Shown here: in pieces, positions 1 through 8,685 of the stretch
Position numbering within the stretch: the stretch's first letter is position 1
Layout: every line of letters begins with the position of its first letter
Source of the DNA: Ruminococcus gauvreauii
Lineage (GTDB): Bacteria; Bacillota; Clostridia; Lachnospirales; Lachnospiraceae
Direction: 5' to 3'
DNA: 64,000 nucleotides
Assembly (NCBI RefSeq): GCF_025151995.1
Contig: NZ_CP102290.1
Span: forward strand, 2,852,001-2,916,000
The notes under the pieces: model-generated
What the model was told of the DNA's origin: nothing
The model's database searches: none
The model's input: the letters and a program-made list of their open reading frames with translations, nothing else
Position numbers and translations under genes: made by a program

Positions 1-1
1 G

Positions 2-244
2 TATGCAGGTACCTCCGGATATTATACGATACTGGATGACATGAATCCGGATCTCTGGGTGATCAAAAAAGACGAGCTGTTTCCGCTGAGGCGGGAGCGG
101 TTTGAAGACGTCTGGATTAATCTGCCCGCGGAAAATGATGCCATGCTGCGCCGGCAGTACGGGGACTATATGCAGCTTCCGCCGGAAGACGAACGCGGGG
201 GTCATGAGATCGTAAAACTGGTGTTTCCAGAAGAACAGGAGTGA
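2..244 (+). CDS. LicD-family phosphotransferase, C-terminal fragment
   Basis: The reading frame is open from the window edge, so only the last 80 residues are visible. The C-terminal pattern of a tyrosine-glycine-aspartate-tyrosine stretch followed by Leu-Pro-Pro and a charged tail ending near a His is the same as at the end of the next gene, which is a clear LicD protein. LicD proteins transfer phosphocholine or another phospho-substituent from a nucleotide carrier to a cell-surface glycan. The catalytic N-terminal part lies outside the window. The next gene starts four bases after this stop, so the two are co-transcribed. The substituent transferred cannot be read from sequence. Confidence 0.75.
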   Translation, partial: YAGTSGYYTILDDMNPDLWVIKKDELFPLRRERFEDVWINLPAENDAMLRRQYGDYMQLPPEDERGGHEIVKLVFPEEQE

Positions 245-248
245 TAAG

Positions 249-1118
249 ATGCTGTACAGGGAATACGATCCGAAGATACTGCAGAAACTGCAGGATGTCG
301 AGTGTGAAATACTGAAAGATTTCGATACGCTCTGCCGGGAAAACGGCATCGAGTATTTTGGATGCGGAGGAACACTGCTGGGGGCAGTTCGGCACGGCGG
401 GTTTATTCCATGGGATGACGATATCGATGTTGGAATGACGAGGGAGCATTACGACCGCTTTCTGGAGATTGCCGGGAGGGAATCGAAGGGAGCGTATCAT
501 CTGATGAACACGGAGGTGGATGCTTCTTTTCCGGTCATGATCACCAAATGGTACAAAGCCGGAACAAAATTTCGCGATGAGGATGCGGTGACATGCGGCT
601 ACGAGTCCGGTATCGCGGTGGATATCTTTTGCTTTGACAATGTGGCGGACAGTGACAGAGAGCTTCGCCGTCAGGCGATGCAGGCATGGATTTTCGGAAA
701 GCTGCTGGTACTGCGGCAGATTTCGGAGCCGACGGTGTATGCGGACGGATGGAAGGCGAAGACCATGCTGCTTGTATCGAAACTGGCAAACAGGCTGCTT
801 AAGATGTTCCGTGTTTCTCCGGAATACCTTTACCGTAAGGCGAAGGAAGCGGCTGTGAGGTACCGGGATGAGGACACGCTGAGGGTTGCCTTTTTGTTTG
901 ACCCGACGCCGTATACGAGCATGCTGCGGCGCAGCGATATTTATCCGGTGAGAAAACTTATGTTTGAGAGAATGGAGCTGAGTTTCCCGCATCGGCCGCA
1001 TGTATATCTCCGCACGAGGTACGGTAGGAACTACATGGAACTTCCGCCGGAAGAGAAGCGTCATAATCATCCGCCGGCCGAACTGGATTTTGGGAACGGA
1101 GAGCGAAGCGGGTCATGA
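249..1118 (+). CDS. LicD-family phosphotransferase
   Basis: This 289-residue protein has the LicD signature near residues 40-62, GGTLLGAVRHGGFIPWDDD, whose acidic cluster matches the metal-binding nucleotidyltransferase-like active site of the family. The C-terminus repeats the YGxxYMxLPP motif. LicD proteins decorate teichoic acids or capsules with phosphocholine or phospho-polyols in the cytoplasm before export. The ATG lies behind the AGGAG that ends the previous gene. The 3' end overlaps the following flippase gene by four bases (ATGA), so translation is probably coupled. No CDP-choline synthesis genes are visible nearby, so phosphocholine is only one possibility. Confidence 0.85.
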   Translation: MLYREYDPKILQKLQDVECEILKDFDTLCRENGIEYFGCGGTLLGAVRHGGFIPWDDDIDVGMTREHYDRFLEIAGRESKGAYHLMNTEVDASFPVMITKWYKAGTKFRDEDAVTCGYESGIAVDIFCFDNVADSDRELRRQAMQAWIFGKLLVLRQISEPTVYADGWKAKTMLLVSKLANRLLKMFRVSPEYLYRKAKEAAVRYRDEDTLRVAFLFDPTPYTSMLRRSDIYPVRKLMFERMELSFPHRPHVYLRTRYGRNYMELPPEEKRHNHPPAELDFGNGERSGS

Positions 1119-2368
1119 TCACCAGGATATTTATGCCGCCGGACGGCGGTACCATGAAAAAGACGTATTTCTGGACGGTGCTTGCCGGCATGCTGTATGC
1201 GGGCAGTTCTTTCGTCATGTCGCTGGGCGTGTCAAATATATTGGGGGCAGCCGCCGCAGGAATCTTTGCCATTGCAATGTCCATCGGAAATCAGCTGGTG
1301 ACGATCGGCTATTATAATATGCGGACATTCCAGGTCTCGGATGTGCTGGAGAAGTACAGCTTCGGGGACTACTGTGCGTCCAGGCTGATCACCACGGCTG
1401 CCATGGCAGTTGTCGGTGTGATCTGGATCGCAGCAGGAGGGTATCGCGGAGAAAAGATGGCCGCAATTGTCCTGATGATCGGCTTCAGGATGTGTGAATC
1501 GGTCTCTGATCTGCTGGAGGGAAGATATCAGCAGAAAAACAGGTACGACGTGTCCTGCAGGGCGGTATTTGTGAAGACGGCCCTGTATCTGGGGGGATTC
1601 GCCGTTGTGCTGCTTGTGACCAGGAACCTGCTGATGGCCATAGCTGCACTCGGCATTGTTTATCTGATCTCTGTCGTTGTGATCGACGGGACACTGATCG
1701 GGGCGTTCGGCGGTCTGAAGATTCATTTTTCCTGGAGTAAGCAGAGATCGCTGATGATCAGCTGCCTGCCGCTGTTTGTGAATTCGTTTCTGACGGCGTA
1801 TGTCATCAATGCGTCCAAGTATGCCGTGGACCGGTATTACAGCAATGAATATCTGGGGATGTTTAACGCATTATATATGATGGCGTTTGTCGTAAACCTG
1901 TTTTCGGGATTTGTCTTAAAGCCGTTGATCACGCCGCTCTCCGTCGAATACAACGATGGGAATTACCGTGCCTTTTCGGGGATCATCCGGCGCCAGCTGC
2001 TGATCATCGGTGCCATTACGCTCATCTGTGTGGCAGGGGCTTACGTGCTGGGGATTCCGGTCATGTCCTGGCTGTCAGGGATCGATCTTGACGGACACCG
2101 CGCCGCACTGTGCATCATTCTTGCAGGGGGGGCTTTTACAGCGGTATATCAGCTTCTGCAGTACGCGATCGTGATCATGCGGCATCAGTTCACCTGCCTT
2201 CTGGGGTGTGCCGTCACGGCGGGGCTTACCTTTGTCTTCACGCCTGTGCTGGTGAGGCGGTACGCGATTATGGGAGGGGCCGTCAGCTACCTGTGTTCGA
2301 TGGCGCTGATGTCGCTGGTATTTCTGGTGATTTTTATATACTATCTGATGAAAGAAAGCAGGGATTAA
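1115..2368 (+). CDS. Polysaccharide flippase, MOP/MATE superfamily (Wzx-like)
   Basis: The protein is up to 417 residues and almost wholly hydrophobic, with about twelve predicted membrane segments and a short basic C-terminus. That is the profile of Wzx/RfbX-type flippases, which move undecaprenyl-linked sugars across the membrane. The upstream start overlaps the previous stop. An internal ATG at 1154 (MKKTYFW) gives a more typical N-terminus and could be the true start. A Wzx-like flippase beside an ABC exporter (10147-12259) in the same locus suggests it serves a side-chain precursor rather than the whole polymer. The assignment rests on topology and context more than on a specific motif. 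Confidence 0.75.
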   Translation: MITRIFMPPDGGTMKKTYFWTVLAGMLYAGSSFVMSLGVSNILGAAAAGIFAIAMSIGNQLVTIGYYNMRTFQVSDVLEKYSFGDYCASRLITTAAMAVVGVIWIAAGGYRGEKMAAIVLMIGFRMCESVSDLLEGRYQQKNRYDVSCRAVFVKTALYLGGFAVVLLVTRNLLMAIAALGIVYLISVVVIDGTLIGAFGGLKIHFSWSKQRSLMISCLPLFVNSFLTAYVINASKYAVDRYYSNEYLGMFNALYMMAFVVNLFSGFVLKPLITPLSVEYNDGNYRAFSGIIRRQLLIIGAITLICVAGAYVLGIPVMSWLSGIDLDGHRAALCIILAGGAFTAVYQLLQYAIVIMRHQFTCLLGCAVTAGLTFVFTPVLVRRYAIMGGAVSYLCSMALMSLVFLVIFIYYLMKESRD

Positions 2369-2372
2369 TCCT

Positions 2373-3302
2373 ATGTCAAAATGTTCCAGAGTATCCGTGC
2401 TAATGTCTGTGTACCGGCCGGATCTTTCGTTTTTAAGGCAGCAGCTTGCCAGTATCGAGGCTCAGGATTATCCGGAGACGGAGCTGATCGTATGGGATGA
2501 CTGCGCGGGGGAGGATATCAGCGGACTCCTTGCAGAAATCCTGGTAAAAACGCCGTACACATACCGCAGATGCAGTGAGAATCTGGGGTACATCCGTGCG
2601 TTTGAGACGCTGACGGAGATCGCGTCCGGTGAATATCTGGCGTTCTGCGACCAGGATGATGTGTGGGAGGCGGGAAAGCTTTCCAGATGTGTGGAGGTGC
2701 TGGAGCAGGAGCGGGCGATTCTGGTGACTTCAGACCGCAGGATCATCGATGAGGATAACCGCGTGGTGGTAAAGAGTGTGCGCGGCACAAGCAAATACCC
2801 GTATGAGCGATGGAGTACAGGAGATGATATCTCCTGTAATGCCGTGTTTACCTGCTATGCGCTGGGGATGACGATCGTGATGCGCACGGATGCGGCAAAA
2901 CGGATGCTTCCATTTTCAGGGAATACAGGACATGATAAATGGGTGACGATGTGTGCAGCCGCGATGGGGAAGGTCTGCTATATCGAGGAGGTGCTTCAGA
3001 GCTATCGGCGCCACGGGAAGAATGTCAGCGGTATTTTCTATCACCTGTCTTCGAAGGAAGAGTATTACACGTGGCGCGTGGATACGTCCTGTGCCGTAGT
3101 GCGGGAGCTGCTGGAGAAATTTCCCGACCATCCCCGAAGGGAGCAGATTCTGGCATTTTCACAGGCAAGAAAGAAAAGAAGGACGGCGCAGCTGTGGAAA
3201 TACCGCCGGACGGCGCCTGCCGTGGCAATGTTTGAGATACTGCTGAAGTGGATACCCGCCGGTCTTTTTGCGCGTATGCTGAAACGCATGCAGGGGAGAT
3301 AA
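2373..3302 (+). CDS. Glycosyltransferase family 2 (rhamnosyltransferase-like)
   Basis: This is a 309-residue GT-A fold enzyme. It opens with VSVLMSVYRPD, continues with a WDD nucleotide-binding pair, and has the metal-binding motif FCDQDDVW near residue 90. The DQDDVW form is typical of cytoplasmic rhamnosyl- and galactosyltransferases in cell-wall glycan loci. No membrane segment is obvious. It starts four bases after the flippase stop and belongs to the same operon. The sugar donor is not determinable, although dTDP-rhamnose is made in this locus. Confidence 0.85.
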   Translation: MSKCSRVSVLMSVYRPDLSFLRQQLASIEAQDYPETELIVWDDCAGEDISGLLAEILVKTPYTYRRCSENLGYIRAFETLTEIASGEYLAFCDQDDVWEAGKLSRCVEVLEQERAILVTSDRRIIDEDNRVVVKSVRGTSKYPYERWSTGDDISCNAVFTCYALGMTIVMRTDAAKRMLPFSGNTGHDKWVTMCAAAMGKVCYIEEVLQSYRRHGKNVSGIFYHLSSKEEYYTWRVDTSCAVVRELLEKFPDHPRREQILAFSQARKKRRTAQLWKYRRTAPAVAMFEILLKWIPAGLFARMLKRMQGR

Positions 3303-3324
3303 AAGCGGCTGAAGGAGAAAGAGA

Positions 3325-4467
3325 ATGGCTAGAAAAATCTGTATTTTCTGCTCACACTACTTTCCTTATCTGGGAGGTGTGGAGCGTTATACGTACCATC
3401 TGGCGAAAGCGCTGATGGAGCAGGGAGATAAGGTGGTGATCGTGACGTCCAATGATATGCATCTGGAGACGTTCTCTTACATGGAGGGAATTCCCGTCTT
3501 TCGGATGCCGTGTTTCAACATGCTGGACGGCAGATATCCGGTGTCAAAGCCCGACCGGACGTTCTGGAAGATTCACCGGCGGCTGAAACGTACGGGGTTC
3601 GATCTGGTGATCGTACAGACGCGCTTTTATCTGCACTCCCTTTATGGCATCGTGTTTGCGAAACGGATCAAGGCCAGGAGTATAGTGCTCGACCACGGGA
3701 CCAGCCATATGACAGTCGGAAACAGATTTGCGGACACCGTGGGAGGATGGTTTGAGCACGCCCTGACCGTTGCGGAGCGCATGGGATGTCATGATTTTTA
3801 CGGGGTGTCGAAGGCGTGCTGCCGTTGGCTGGCTCATTTTCATATCAGGGCAAAGGGCACGCTTTACAATGCGGTGGATGCGGCGGAGATTGAAGGGATT
3901 CTGAATCACCCGGTAAAAGATTACAGGGCGGAATACGGGCTGCAGCCGGAGGACATCGTCGTGACCTATACGGGGCGGCTGGTCAGGGAAAAGGGGATTT
4001 TGAATCTCATGAAAGCGGTTCGGGATATCCCTGAAGAAAAAAGGGTATTTCTGATGATCGCGGGCGACGGGGAAGAGTGGGATGCCGTCTGCGCCGGAAA
4101 GAGCGAACGGATTCTGCCGCTCGGCAGGCTGTCTTTCGAGGAAGTGATCTCGCTGCTTGGGCAGACGGATATCTATTGCCTGCCGACGGACTATCCGGAA
4201 GGGTTTCCGACCTCGGTGCTGGAGGCAGCGGCGGCAGGGTGCTATGTGATCACGACGAGCCGCGGCGGCTCGCGGGAATTGATTCTGGACGAAGGCTATG
4301 GTATGATAATGCGTGATAATCGTCCTGAGACGATCAGAAACTCACTGCTGTCTGTTCTGGACGACAGCGAAGGGCGCAACAAAGCCGCCAAAAGAGCAAA
4401 AGAGCGTCTGCTGAAGAACTTCACCTGGGAGAGGACAGCGGATCAGATCCATCACTTAGGACTATGA
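3325..4467 (+). CDS. Glycosyltransferase family 4
   Basis: The 380-residue protein starts with a GT-B N-terminal domain containing FPYLGGVERYTYHLA, a glycine-rich acceptor-side loop. Its C-terminal domain carries the TGRLVREKGI donor-site segment and the motif PEGFPTSVLEAAAAGC, which contains the conserved E-x7-E of retaining GT4 enzymes. The product is a cytosolic or membrane-peripheral sugar transferase acting on a lipid-linked intermediate. A GGAGAAAGAG-like ribosome binding site precedes the ATG. The following gene begins 12 bases downstream. Confidence 0.88.
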   Translation: MARKICIFCSHYFPYLGGVERYTYHLAKALMEQGDKVVIVTSNDMHLETFSYMEGIPVFRMPCFNMLDGRYPVSKPDRTFWKIHRRLKRTGFDLVIVQTRFYLHSLYGIVFAKRIKARSIVLDHGTSHMTVGNRFADTVGGWFEHALTVAERMGCHDFYGVSKACCRWLAHFHIRAKGTLYNAVDAAEIEGILNHPVKDYRAEYGLQPEDIVVTYTGRLVREKGILNLMKAVRDIPEEKRVFLMIAGDGEEWDAVCAGKSERILPLGRLSFEEVISLLGQTDIYCLPTDYPEGFPTSVLEAAAAGCYVITTSRGGSRELILDEGYGMIMRDNRPETIRNSLLSVLDDSEGRNKAAKRAKERLLKNFTWERTADQIHHLGL

Positions 4468-4479
4468 CGGGAGATACCC

Positions 4480-5187
4480 ATGAAGAAACTGATTATTATT
4501 CCGGCTTACAATGAAAGCGCCAGTATAGAGAAGACGGTGCTGGAAATCGAACGGTATGCGCCGGAATTTGACTATATGATTATTAACGACTGTTCCACGG
4601 ATCATACGGAGGAAATCTGCAGGAAAAACGGCTTTCCGGTGATCAGCCTTCCGGTGAATCTGGGGATCGGCGGCGCGGTGCAGACGGGTTACCGGTATGC
4701 GCTGGAAAAAGGATATGATATGGCTGTACAGGTCGACGGCGACGGACAGCATGACCCCGCGTTTCTGAATAAAATGGCGGATCATCTGGAACAGCATGAC
4801 CTGGACATGGTGATCGGCTCACGCTTCATTGAAAAGAAGGGGTTCCAGTCGTCCGGGATGCGCAGGATCGGGATCCATTATTTTACGCAGCTGATCCGGC
4901 TTCTGACGGGAAAAGTTATCACAGATCCGACTTCCGGTCTTCGAATGGCAGGCAGGTCGGTGATAAAGATGTTTGCTTACAACTATCCGGTGGACTACCC
5001 GGAGCCGGAAAGCGTGACGTTTGCACTGAGGCATGGGAAAAAAGTGGAGGAGATACCGGTTGTCATGAGAGAGAGAAGCGGCGGTGTGTCGTCTATTTCC
5101 ATGACGAAGTCCGTATATTATATGATAAAGGTGACAATGGCGATCCTCATTGAGTGTATCCGAAAGGAGGAGACAGATGAATATTAG
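4480..5187 (+). CDS. Polyprenyl-phosphate glycosyltransferase, GT2 (GacI/DPM-synthase-like)
   Basis: At 235 residues this is a compact GT2 enzyme. It has IIIPAYNES at the N-terminus, NDCSTD, the VDGDGQHDP metal site near residue 88 and a GSRF loop, as in dolichol- or undecaprenyl-phosphate sugar synthases. It would make a membrane-bound sugar donor from a nucleotide sugar. The next two genes, a DUF2304 protein overlapping it by 11 bases and a DUF2142 membrane protein, give the same order as the GacI, GacJ and GacL functions of group A streptococcal carbohydrate side-chain synthesis. That functional parallel is inferred from gene order and family. The sugar is unknown. Confidence 0.85.
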   Translation: MKKLIIIPAYNESASIEKTVLEIERYAPEFDYMIINDCSTDHTEEICRKNGFPVISLPVNLGIGGAVQTGYRYALEKGYDMAVQVDGDGQHDPAFLNKMADHLEQHDLDMVIGSRFIEKKGFQSSGMRRIGIHYFTQLIRLLTGKVITDPTSGLRMAGRSVIKMFAYNYPVDYPEPESVTFALRHGKKVEEIPVVMRERSGGVSSISMTKSVYYMIKVTMAILIECIRKEETDEY

Positions 5188-5551
5188 GACGCAGATTCTG
5201 GTGGTTGCAGCCGCTGTTGGCGCTCTGGTTGTGCTGGTGAACATGATCCGGAACAACAAGCTGGAACTGAAGTATGCAATGTCCTGGTTCGTGCTCGGCA
5301 TCGGCGTGCTGCTGTTCGGATGCTTTCCGTCGCTGACTTCCTGGCTGGCGGGTGTGCTTGGCATCGGAACGCCGGTTAATATGCTGTTTTTTGCGGGGTT
5401 CTGCTTTGCTCTTGTCGTGATATTTTCCCTGACGATGGCGGTTTCCAGATTATCAAACAAGGTGAAGAAGCTTGCACAGGAGCTGGCACTTCTGCAGAAA
5501 GAACGGGAGGAACAAGGGACGTGTGATGAAGATGAAGAAACTCAGGAATAA
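5177..5551 (+). CDS. DUF2304 membrane protein (GacJ-like partner of the GT2)
   Basis: The product is 124 residues with three hydrophobic segments and a charged C-terminal helix rich in Lys, Glu and Gln. An earlier in-frame ATG exists at 5150, but the AGGAGG at 5165-5170 sits seven bases before the ATG at 5177, which fixes the start. The gene overlaps the upstream glycosyltransferase by 11 bases. Size, topology and adjacency match DUF2304 proteins such as streptococcal GacJ, which binds and stimulates the neighbouring polyprenyl-phosphate sugar synthase. It probably acts as a membrane activator subunit here. Confidence 0.8.
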   Translation: MNIRTQILVVAAAVGALVVLVNMIRNNKLELKYAMSWFVLGIGVLLFGCFPSLTSWLAGVLGIGTPVNMLFFAGFCFALVVIFSLTMAVSRLSNKVKKLAQELALLQKEREEQGTCDEDEETQE

Positions 5552-7448
5552 ATATATCGGTATCGCGGCTGTGATTTTTGTGATTCTTACAGCGGGTGTC
5601 CTGGGAGAACTATGCTACAATCTGCCCGTTAAAAAACAGGCGGATTACCAGTACCTCGGGGCGGAGCAGATCAAAGCGGACGGCTTTACACTGACAGACG
5701 GTGTTTATGTCAGCGAACGCCCGGGAGCAAGCCTGACGCTGTCTTTTGAAGAACAGTACGTTGACAAGCTGTATTATGAATTTGACTATGAAGGCCAGCT
5801 GCATGCGACGATACTCGTGGGAGACTATCAGGAGGAGGATTCCTCAAAGGGCAGAAAGATAGCCGATGATAATAATCACATGTTTACATCTTCCACCGTG
5901 AACATCAGAAATACCACGGACAAGATTACAATACGCATGCCGAAGGAGGCTGAGCACGTCAATATCCGTGCTGTCGCGATCAACAATACGGAGAATTACT
6001 CTGCCGGGCGGTTTCTGTTCCACTGCGCAGCGGCGGGGCTCATCCTGCTGGTCCTGTTCCTGCTGCATGGCGGGAAACAGCTGAAACCGGAGCGTATCTT
6101 TCTGACGGTCAGCCTGTGTGTGGGAAGTCTGCTGATCCTGCTGCTGCCGGTGCACAAAGTAGGGCTGGATGAGGAGATCCACTTCGGGAGGGCGTATTAT
6201 CTGTTTGATACGCTGCTGGGCCGGGAGACCATAACGGTGACGCCTGCCATGAACGACCTGATCCAGACAAGCATGAACAACTGGCCGTACAGTATCCCGC
6301 AGTCGGAGGAAGAGTACAAACAGGAAGAAGCTTTCTGGAACAGTAACCTGTCCTGGGATTCGCAGAAGCCGTCGGATGACAATCAGCAGAACAATTACGG
6401 ATTTCAGATGTATTCTTTCAGCTATCTTCCGCAGGCGCTGATGATAAAGGCGGGACAGCTTTTGCACCTGGACTTTACATCGATCTACAAACTCGGAAGA
6501 CTGGGGAACCTGCTCCTGTACTGTGCGGTCATGTTCCTGGCGATTCGCCGTATCCCGTTTGGCAAGCGTATTATGCTGGTGCTTGCACTGATGCCGACCG
6601 CCATGTTTTCTGCAGTGACCTACACGTATGATGCGACGGTGACGGCGTTTACCTTTCTGGGCATCGCATATCTGCTTCCGGAGCTGGCTGACAGGGACAG
6701 GCATGTATCGTATAAAAACTGTGCGGTCTTCACCGCGGCATTTGTTATCGCGAGCCTTCCAAAACCCGTCTATATACCGATGATCGCGCTGGCGCTTTTT
6801 ATTCCGTCCGCAAGATTTAAGACGGTGAAAGAGCGCAGGATGTTCAGAGGGTTTATTGTATTTGCATTTCTGCTGGTGCTGTCGACGTTTGCACTGCCGC
6901 CGCTTTTAAACCCGCACCAGGCAGGGGATGCCAGGGGCGGGGATACCAGCGTGGGACAACAGCTGCGGTATGTGTTTGGGCACCCGCTTCTCTATGCGAA
7001 GCTGCTGCTTAAAAGCCTGTGGGAGAAATTCTTCTCCTTTACTTTCGGGTACCGGGGGCTTGGACAGATGGGACATCTTGCGGGTGATTCGAGTATGGTG
7101 ACGACGGCGCTGCTGGCGGCGGGTGTGACCATCACCGATGTGCGCGGGCGTGAAAAAGCGGATCTGACTGTGATCCAGAAAGCCGCCGCCGCAGTTCTGG
7201 CGTTTGTGACGATCTGTCTCGTGTGGTCGGCACTTTATCTCAGCTTTACCCCCGTCGGTGCAGACATTATACGGGGAGTGCAGGGGAGGTACTATCTGCC
7301 AGTGACTATGATGTTTCTGCTGGCTTTTCGGACCGGATATATCAGGAATACCCTGCCGGAACACATTGACACTGCGATACTGACAGGCGCAAGCACACTG
7401 CTGCTGCTGGCGTCGGTATACAGTGCGGTTGTGGTAAATACGTTTTAA
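5526..7448 (+). CDS. DUF2142 multi-spanning membrane protein (probable GT-C glycosyltransferase)
   Basis: The protein is about 640 residues. A signal-anchor helix is followed by an extracytoplasmic beta-rich region (about residues 40-165), a helix, a loop with HKVGLDEEIHFGRAYY, and a hydrophobic C-terminal half with about ten helices. The Asp-Glu pair in the first large loop matches the catalytic-site position of polyprenyl-phosphate-dependent GT-C enzymes. I chose the ATG at 5526, behind AAGGGA, over an upstream in-frame ATG lying inside the previous gene; 5532 is an alternative. It likely transfers the sugar made by the 4480-5187 enzyme onto the polymer outside the membrane. Confidence 0.75.
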   Translation: MKMKKLRNKYIGIAAVIFVILTAGVLGELCYNLPVKKQADYQYLGAEQIKADGFTLTDGVYVSERPGASLTLSFEEQYVDKLYYEFDYEGQLHATILVGDYQEEDSSKGRKIADDNNHMFTSSTVNIRNTTDKITIRMPKEAEHVNIRAVAINNTENYSAGRFLFHCAAAGLILLVLFLLHGGKQLKPERIFLTVSLCVGSLLILLLPVHKVGLDEEIHFGRAYYLFDTLLGRETITVTPAMNDLIQTSMNNWPYSIPQSEEEYKQEEAFWNSNLSWDSQKPSDDNQQNNYGFQMYSFSYLPQALMIKAGQLLHLDFTSIYKLGRLGNLLLYCAVMFLAIRRIPFGKRIMLVLALMPTAMFSAVTYTYDATVTAFTFLGIAYLLPELADRDRHVSYKNCAVFTAAFVIASLPKPVYIPMIALALFIPSARFKTVKERRMFRGFIVFAFLLVLSTFALPPLLNPHQAGDARGGDTSVGQQLRYVFGHPLLYAKLLLKSLWEKFFSFTFGYRGLGQMGHLAGDSSMVTTALLAAGVTITDVRGREKADLTVIQKAAAAVLAFVTICLVWSALYLSFTPVGADIIRGVQGRYYLPVTMMFLLAFRTGYIRNTLPEHIDTAILTGASTLLLLASVYSAVVVNTF

Positions 7449-7450
7449 GG

Positions 7451-7470
7451 AGGGCGGGCACAGCCGCCTT
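7451..7470 (+). terminator. Short GC hairpin after DUF2142 gene
   Basis: GGCGG at 7453-7457 pairs with CCGCC at 7464-7468 around a six-base loop, directly after the stop codon. Only two T residues follow, so it would be a weak terminator. It precedes the promoter for the rml genes. Confidence 0.4.
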
Positions 7471-7497
7471 GAATAATATGGCATAAGATGGTATACT
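7469..7497 (+). promoter_or_regulatory. Sigma-A-type promoter for rmlBAC and exporter genes
   Basis: TTGAAT (7469-7474) and TATACT (7492-7497) are separated by exactly 17 bases, about 43 bases before the rmlB start codon. It would give a fresh transcript for the nucleotide-sugar and export genes inside the larger locus. Confidence 0.65.
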
Positions 7498-7539
7498 GTA
7501 GACAGTAATCAGCAAAAAACCAACACGGAGGAAAAACCA

Positions 7540-8616
7540 ATGAGAACTTACCTCGTAACCGGAGGTGCCGGTTTTATCGGTTCTAACTATATTCACTATA
7601 TGTTTAAAAAGTACGGTGATGAGATCCGTATTATTAACGTGGACAAACTCACCTATGCAGGTAATCTCGAGAATCTGAAAGATATAGAAGACAGAGAGAA
7701 CTATACGTTTGTAAGGGCGGATATCTGCGACAGCAATGCGATTCAGCTGATATTTGATGAGCATGACATTGACAGAGTCGTTCATTTTGCGGCTGAGAGC
7801 CATGTGGACCGCAGCATACGCAATCCGGAGGTCTTTGTAAAGACGAATGTACTGGGTACACTGGTGATGCTGAATGCGGCGAAGGCAGCCTGGGAGCTGC
7901 CGGACGGCAGCTTTAAAGAGGGAAAGAAATTTCTCCATGTGTCGACGGACGAGGTATACGGGTCGCTGGAACATGAAGGGGAGTACTTCTACGAGACGAC
8001 GCCGTACGATCCGCACAGTCCGTACTCGGCGAGCAAGGCATCTTCCGATATGCTGGTGAAATCCTATATGGATACGTACAGATTCCCCGCGAATATCACG
8101 AACTGCAGCAATAATTACGGGCCGTATCAGTTTCCGGAAAAGCTGATTCCGCTGATCATCAACAATGCGCTTCAGGGAAAGAAGCTTCCGGTATACGGTG
8201 ACGGAAAAAATGTGCGTGACTGGCTGTATGTCGAAGACCATGCAAAGGGAATTGACATGGTACAGGAAAAGGGAAGACTCTTCGAGACATACAACATTGG
8301 CGGCCATAATGAAAAACAGAATATTCAGATCATTCATATCATTCTGGACACCCTGCAGGAAATGCTGCCGGAAGGGGATCCGAGAAAAAAACTCGTCAGC
8401 GAAGATCTGATCACTTATGTGACGGACAGAAAAGGACATGACCGGCGATATGCGATCGCTCCTGATAAAATCAAAGAGGAGATCGGCTGGTACCCCGAGA
8501 CCATGTTCGAAGAGGGAATCAAACTGACCATTCAATGGTATTTTGAGCACGAAGACTGGATGAAACATGTAACGAGCGGTGATTACCAGAAATATTATAA
8601 CGAAATGTATCAGTAA
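7540..8616 (+). CDS. rmlB: dTDP-glucose 4,6-dehydratase
   Basis: The 358-residue protein has the NAD-binding TGGAGFIG motif at residues 7-14 and the YSASK catalytic Tyr-Lys pair (Tyr162, Lys166). It also has the HVSTDEVYG and NCSNNYGPYQFPEKLIP stretches diagnostic of RmlB. It converts dTDP-glucose to dTDP-4-keto-6-deoxyglucose, the branch point to dTDP-rhamnose (rmlC, rmlD here) and to dTDP-Fuc4N (the WecE-type gene at 25936). A GGAGG lies a few bases before the ATG. Length is normal for the family. Confidence 0.97.
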   Translation: MRTYLVTGGAGFIGSNYIHYMFKKYGDEIRIINVDKLTYAGNLENLKDIEDRENYTFVRADICDSNAIQLIFDEHDIDRVVHFAAESHVDRSIRNPEVFVKTNVLGTLVMLNAAKAAWELPDGSFKEGKKFLHVSTDEVYGSLEHEGEYFYETTPYDPHSPYSASKASSDMLVKSYMDTYRFPANITNCSNNYGPYQFPEKLIPLIINNALQGKKLPVYGDGKNVRDWLYVEDHAKGIDMVQEKGRLFETYNIGGHNEKQNIQIIHIILDTLQEMLPEGDPRKKLVSEDLITYVTDRKGHDRRYAIAPDKIKEEIGWYPETMFEEGIKLTIQWYFEHEDWMKHVTSGDYQKYYNEMYQ

Positions 8617-8685
8617 TCAATGGAAGAAGGATTATCACGCGCAGGCGGGATAAGCCTTCTTTCTTATGCGATGGGAGGACAACAA

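Noticed and set aside
7342..8568. Minus-strand open frame of 408 codons opposite rmlB
   Set aside because: rmlB is unambiguous on the plus strand and the antisense frame resembles no protein family.
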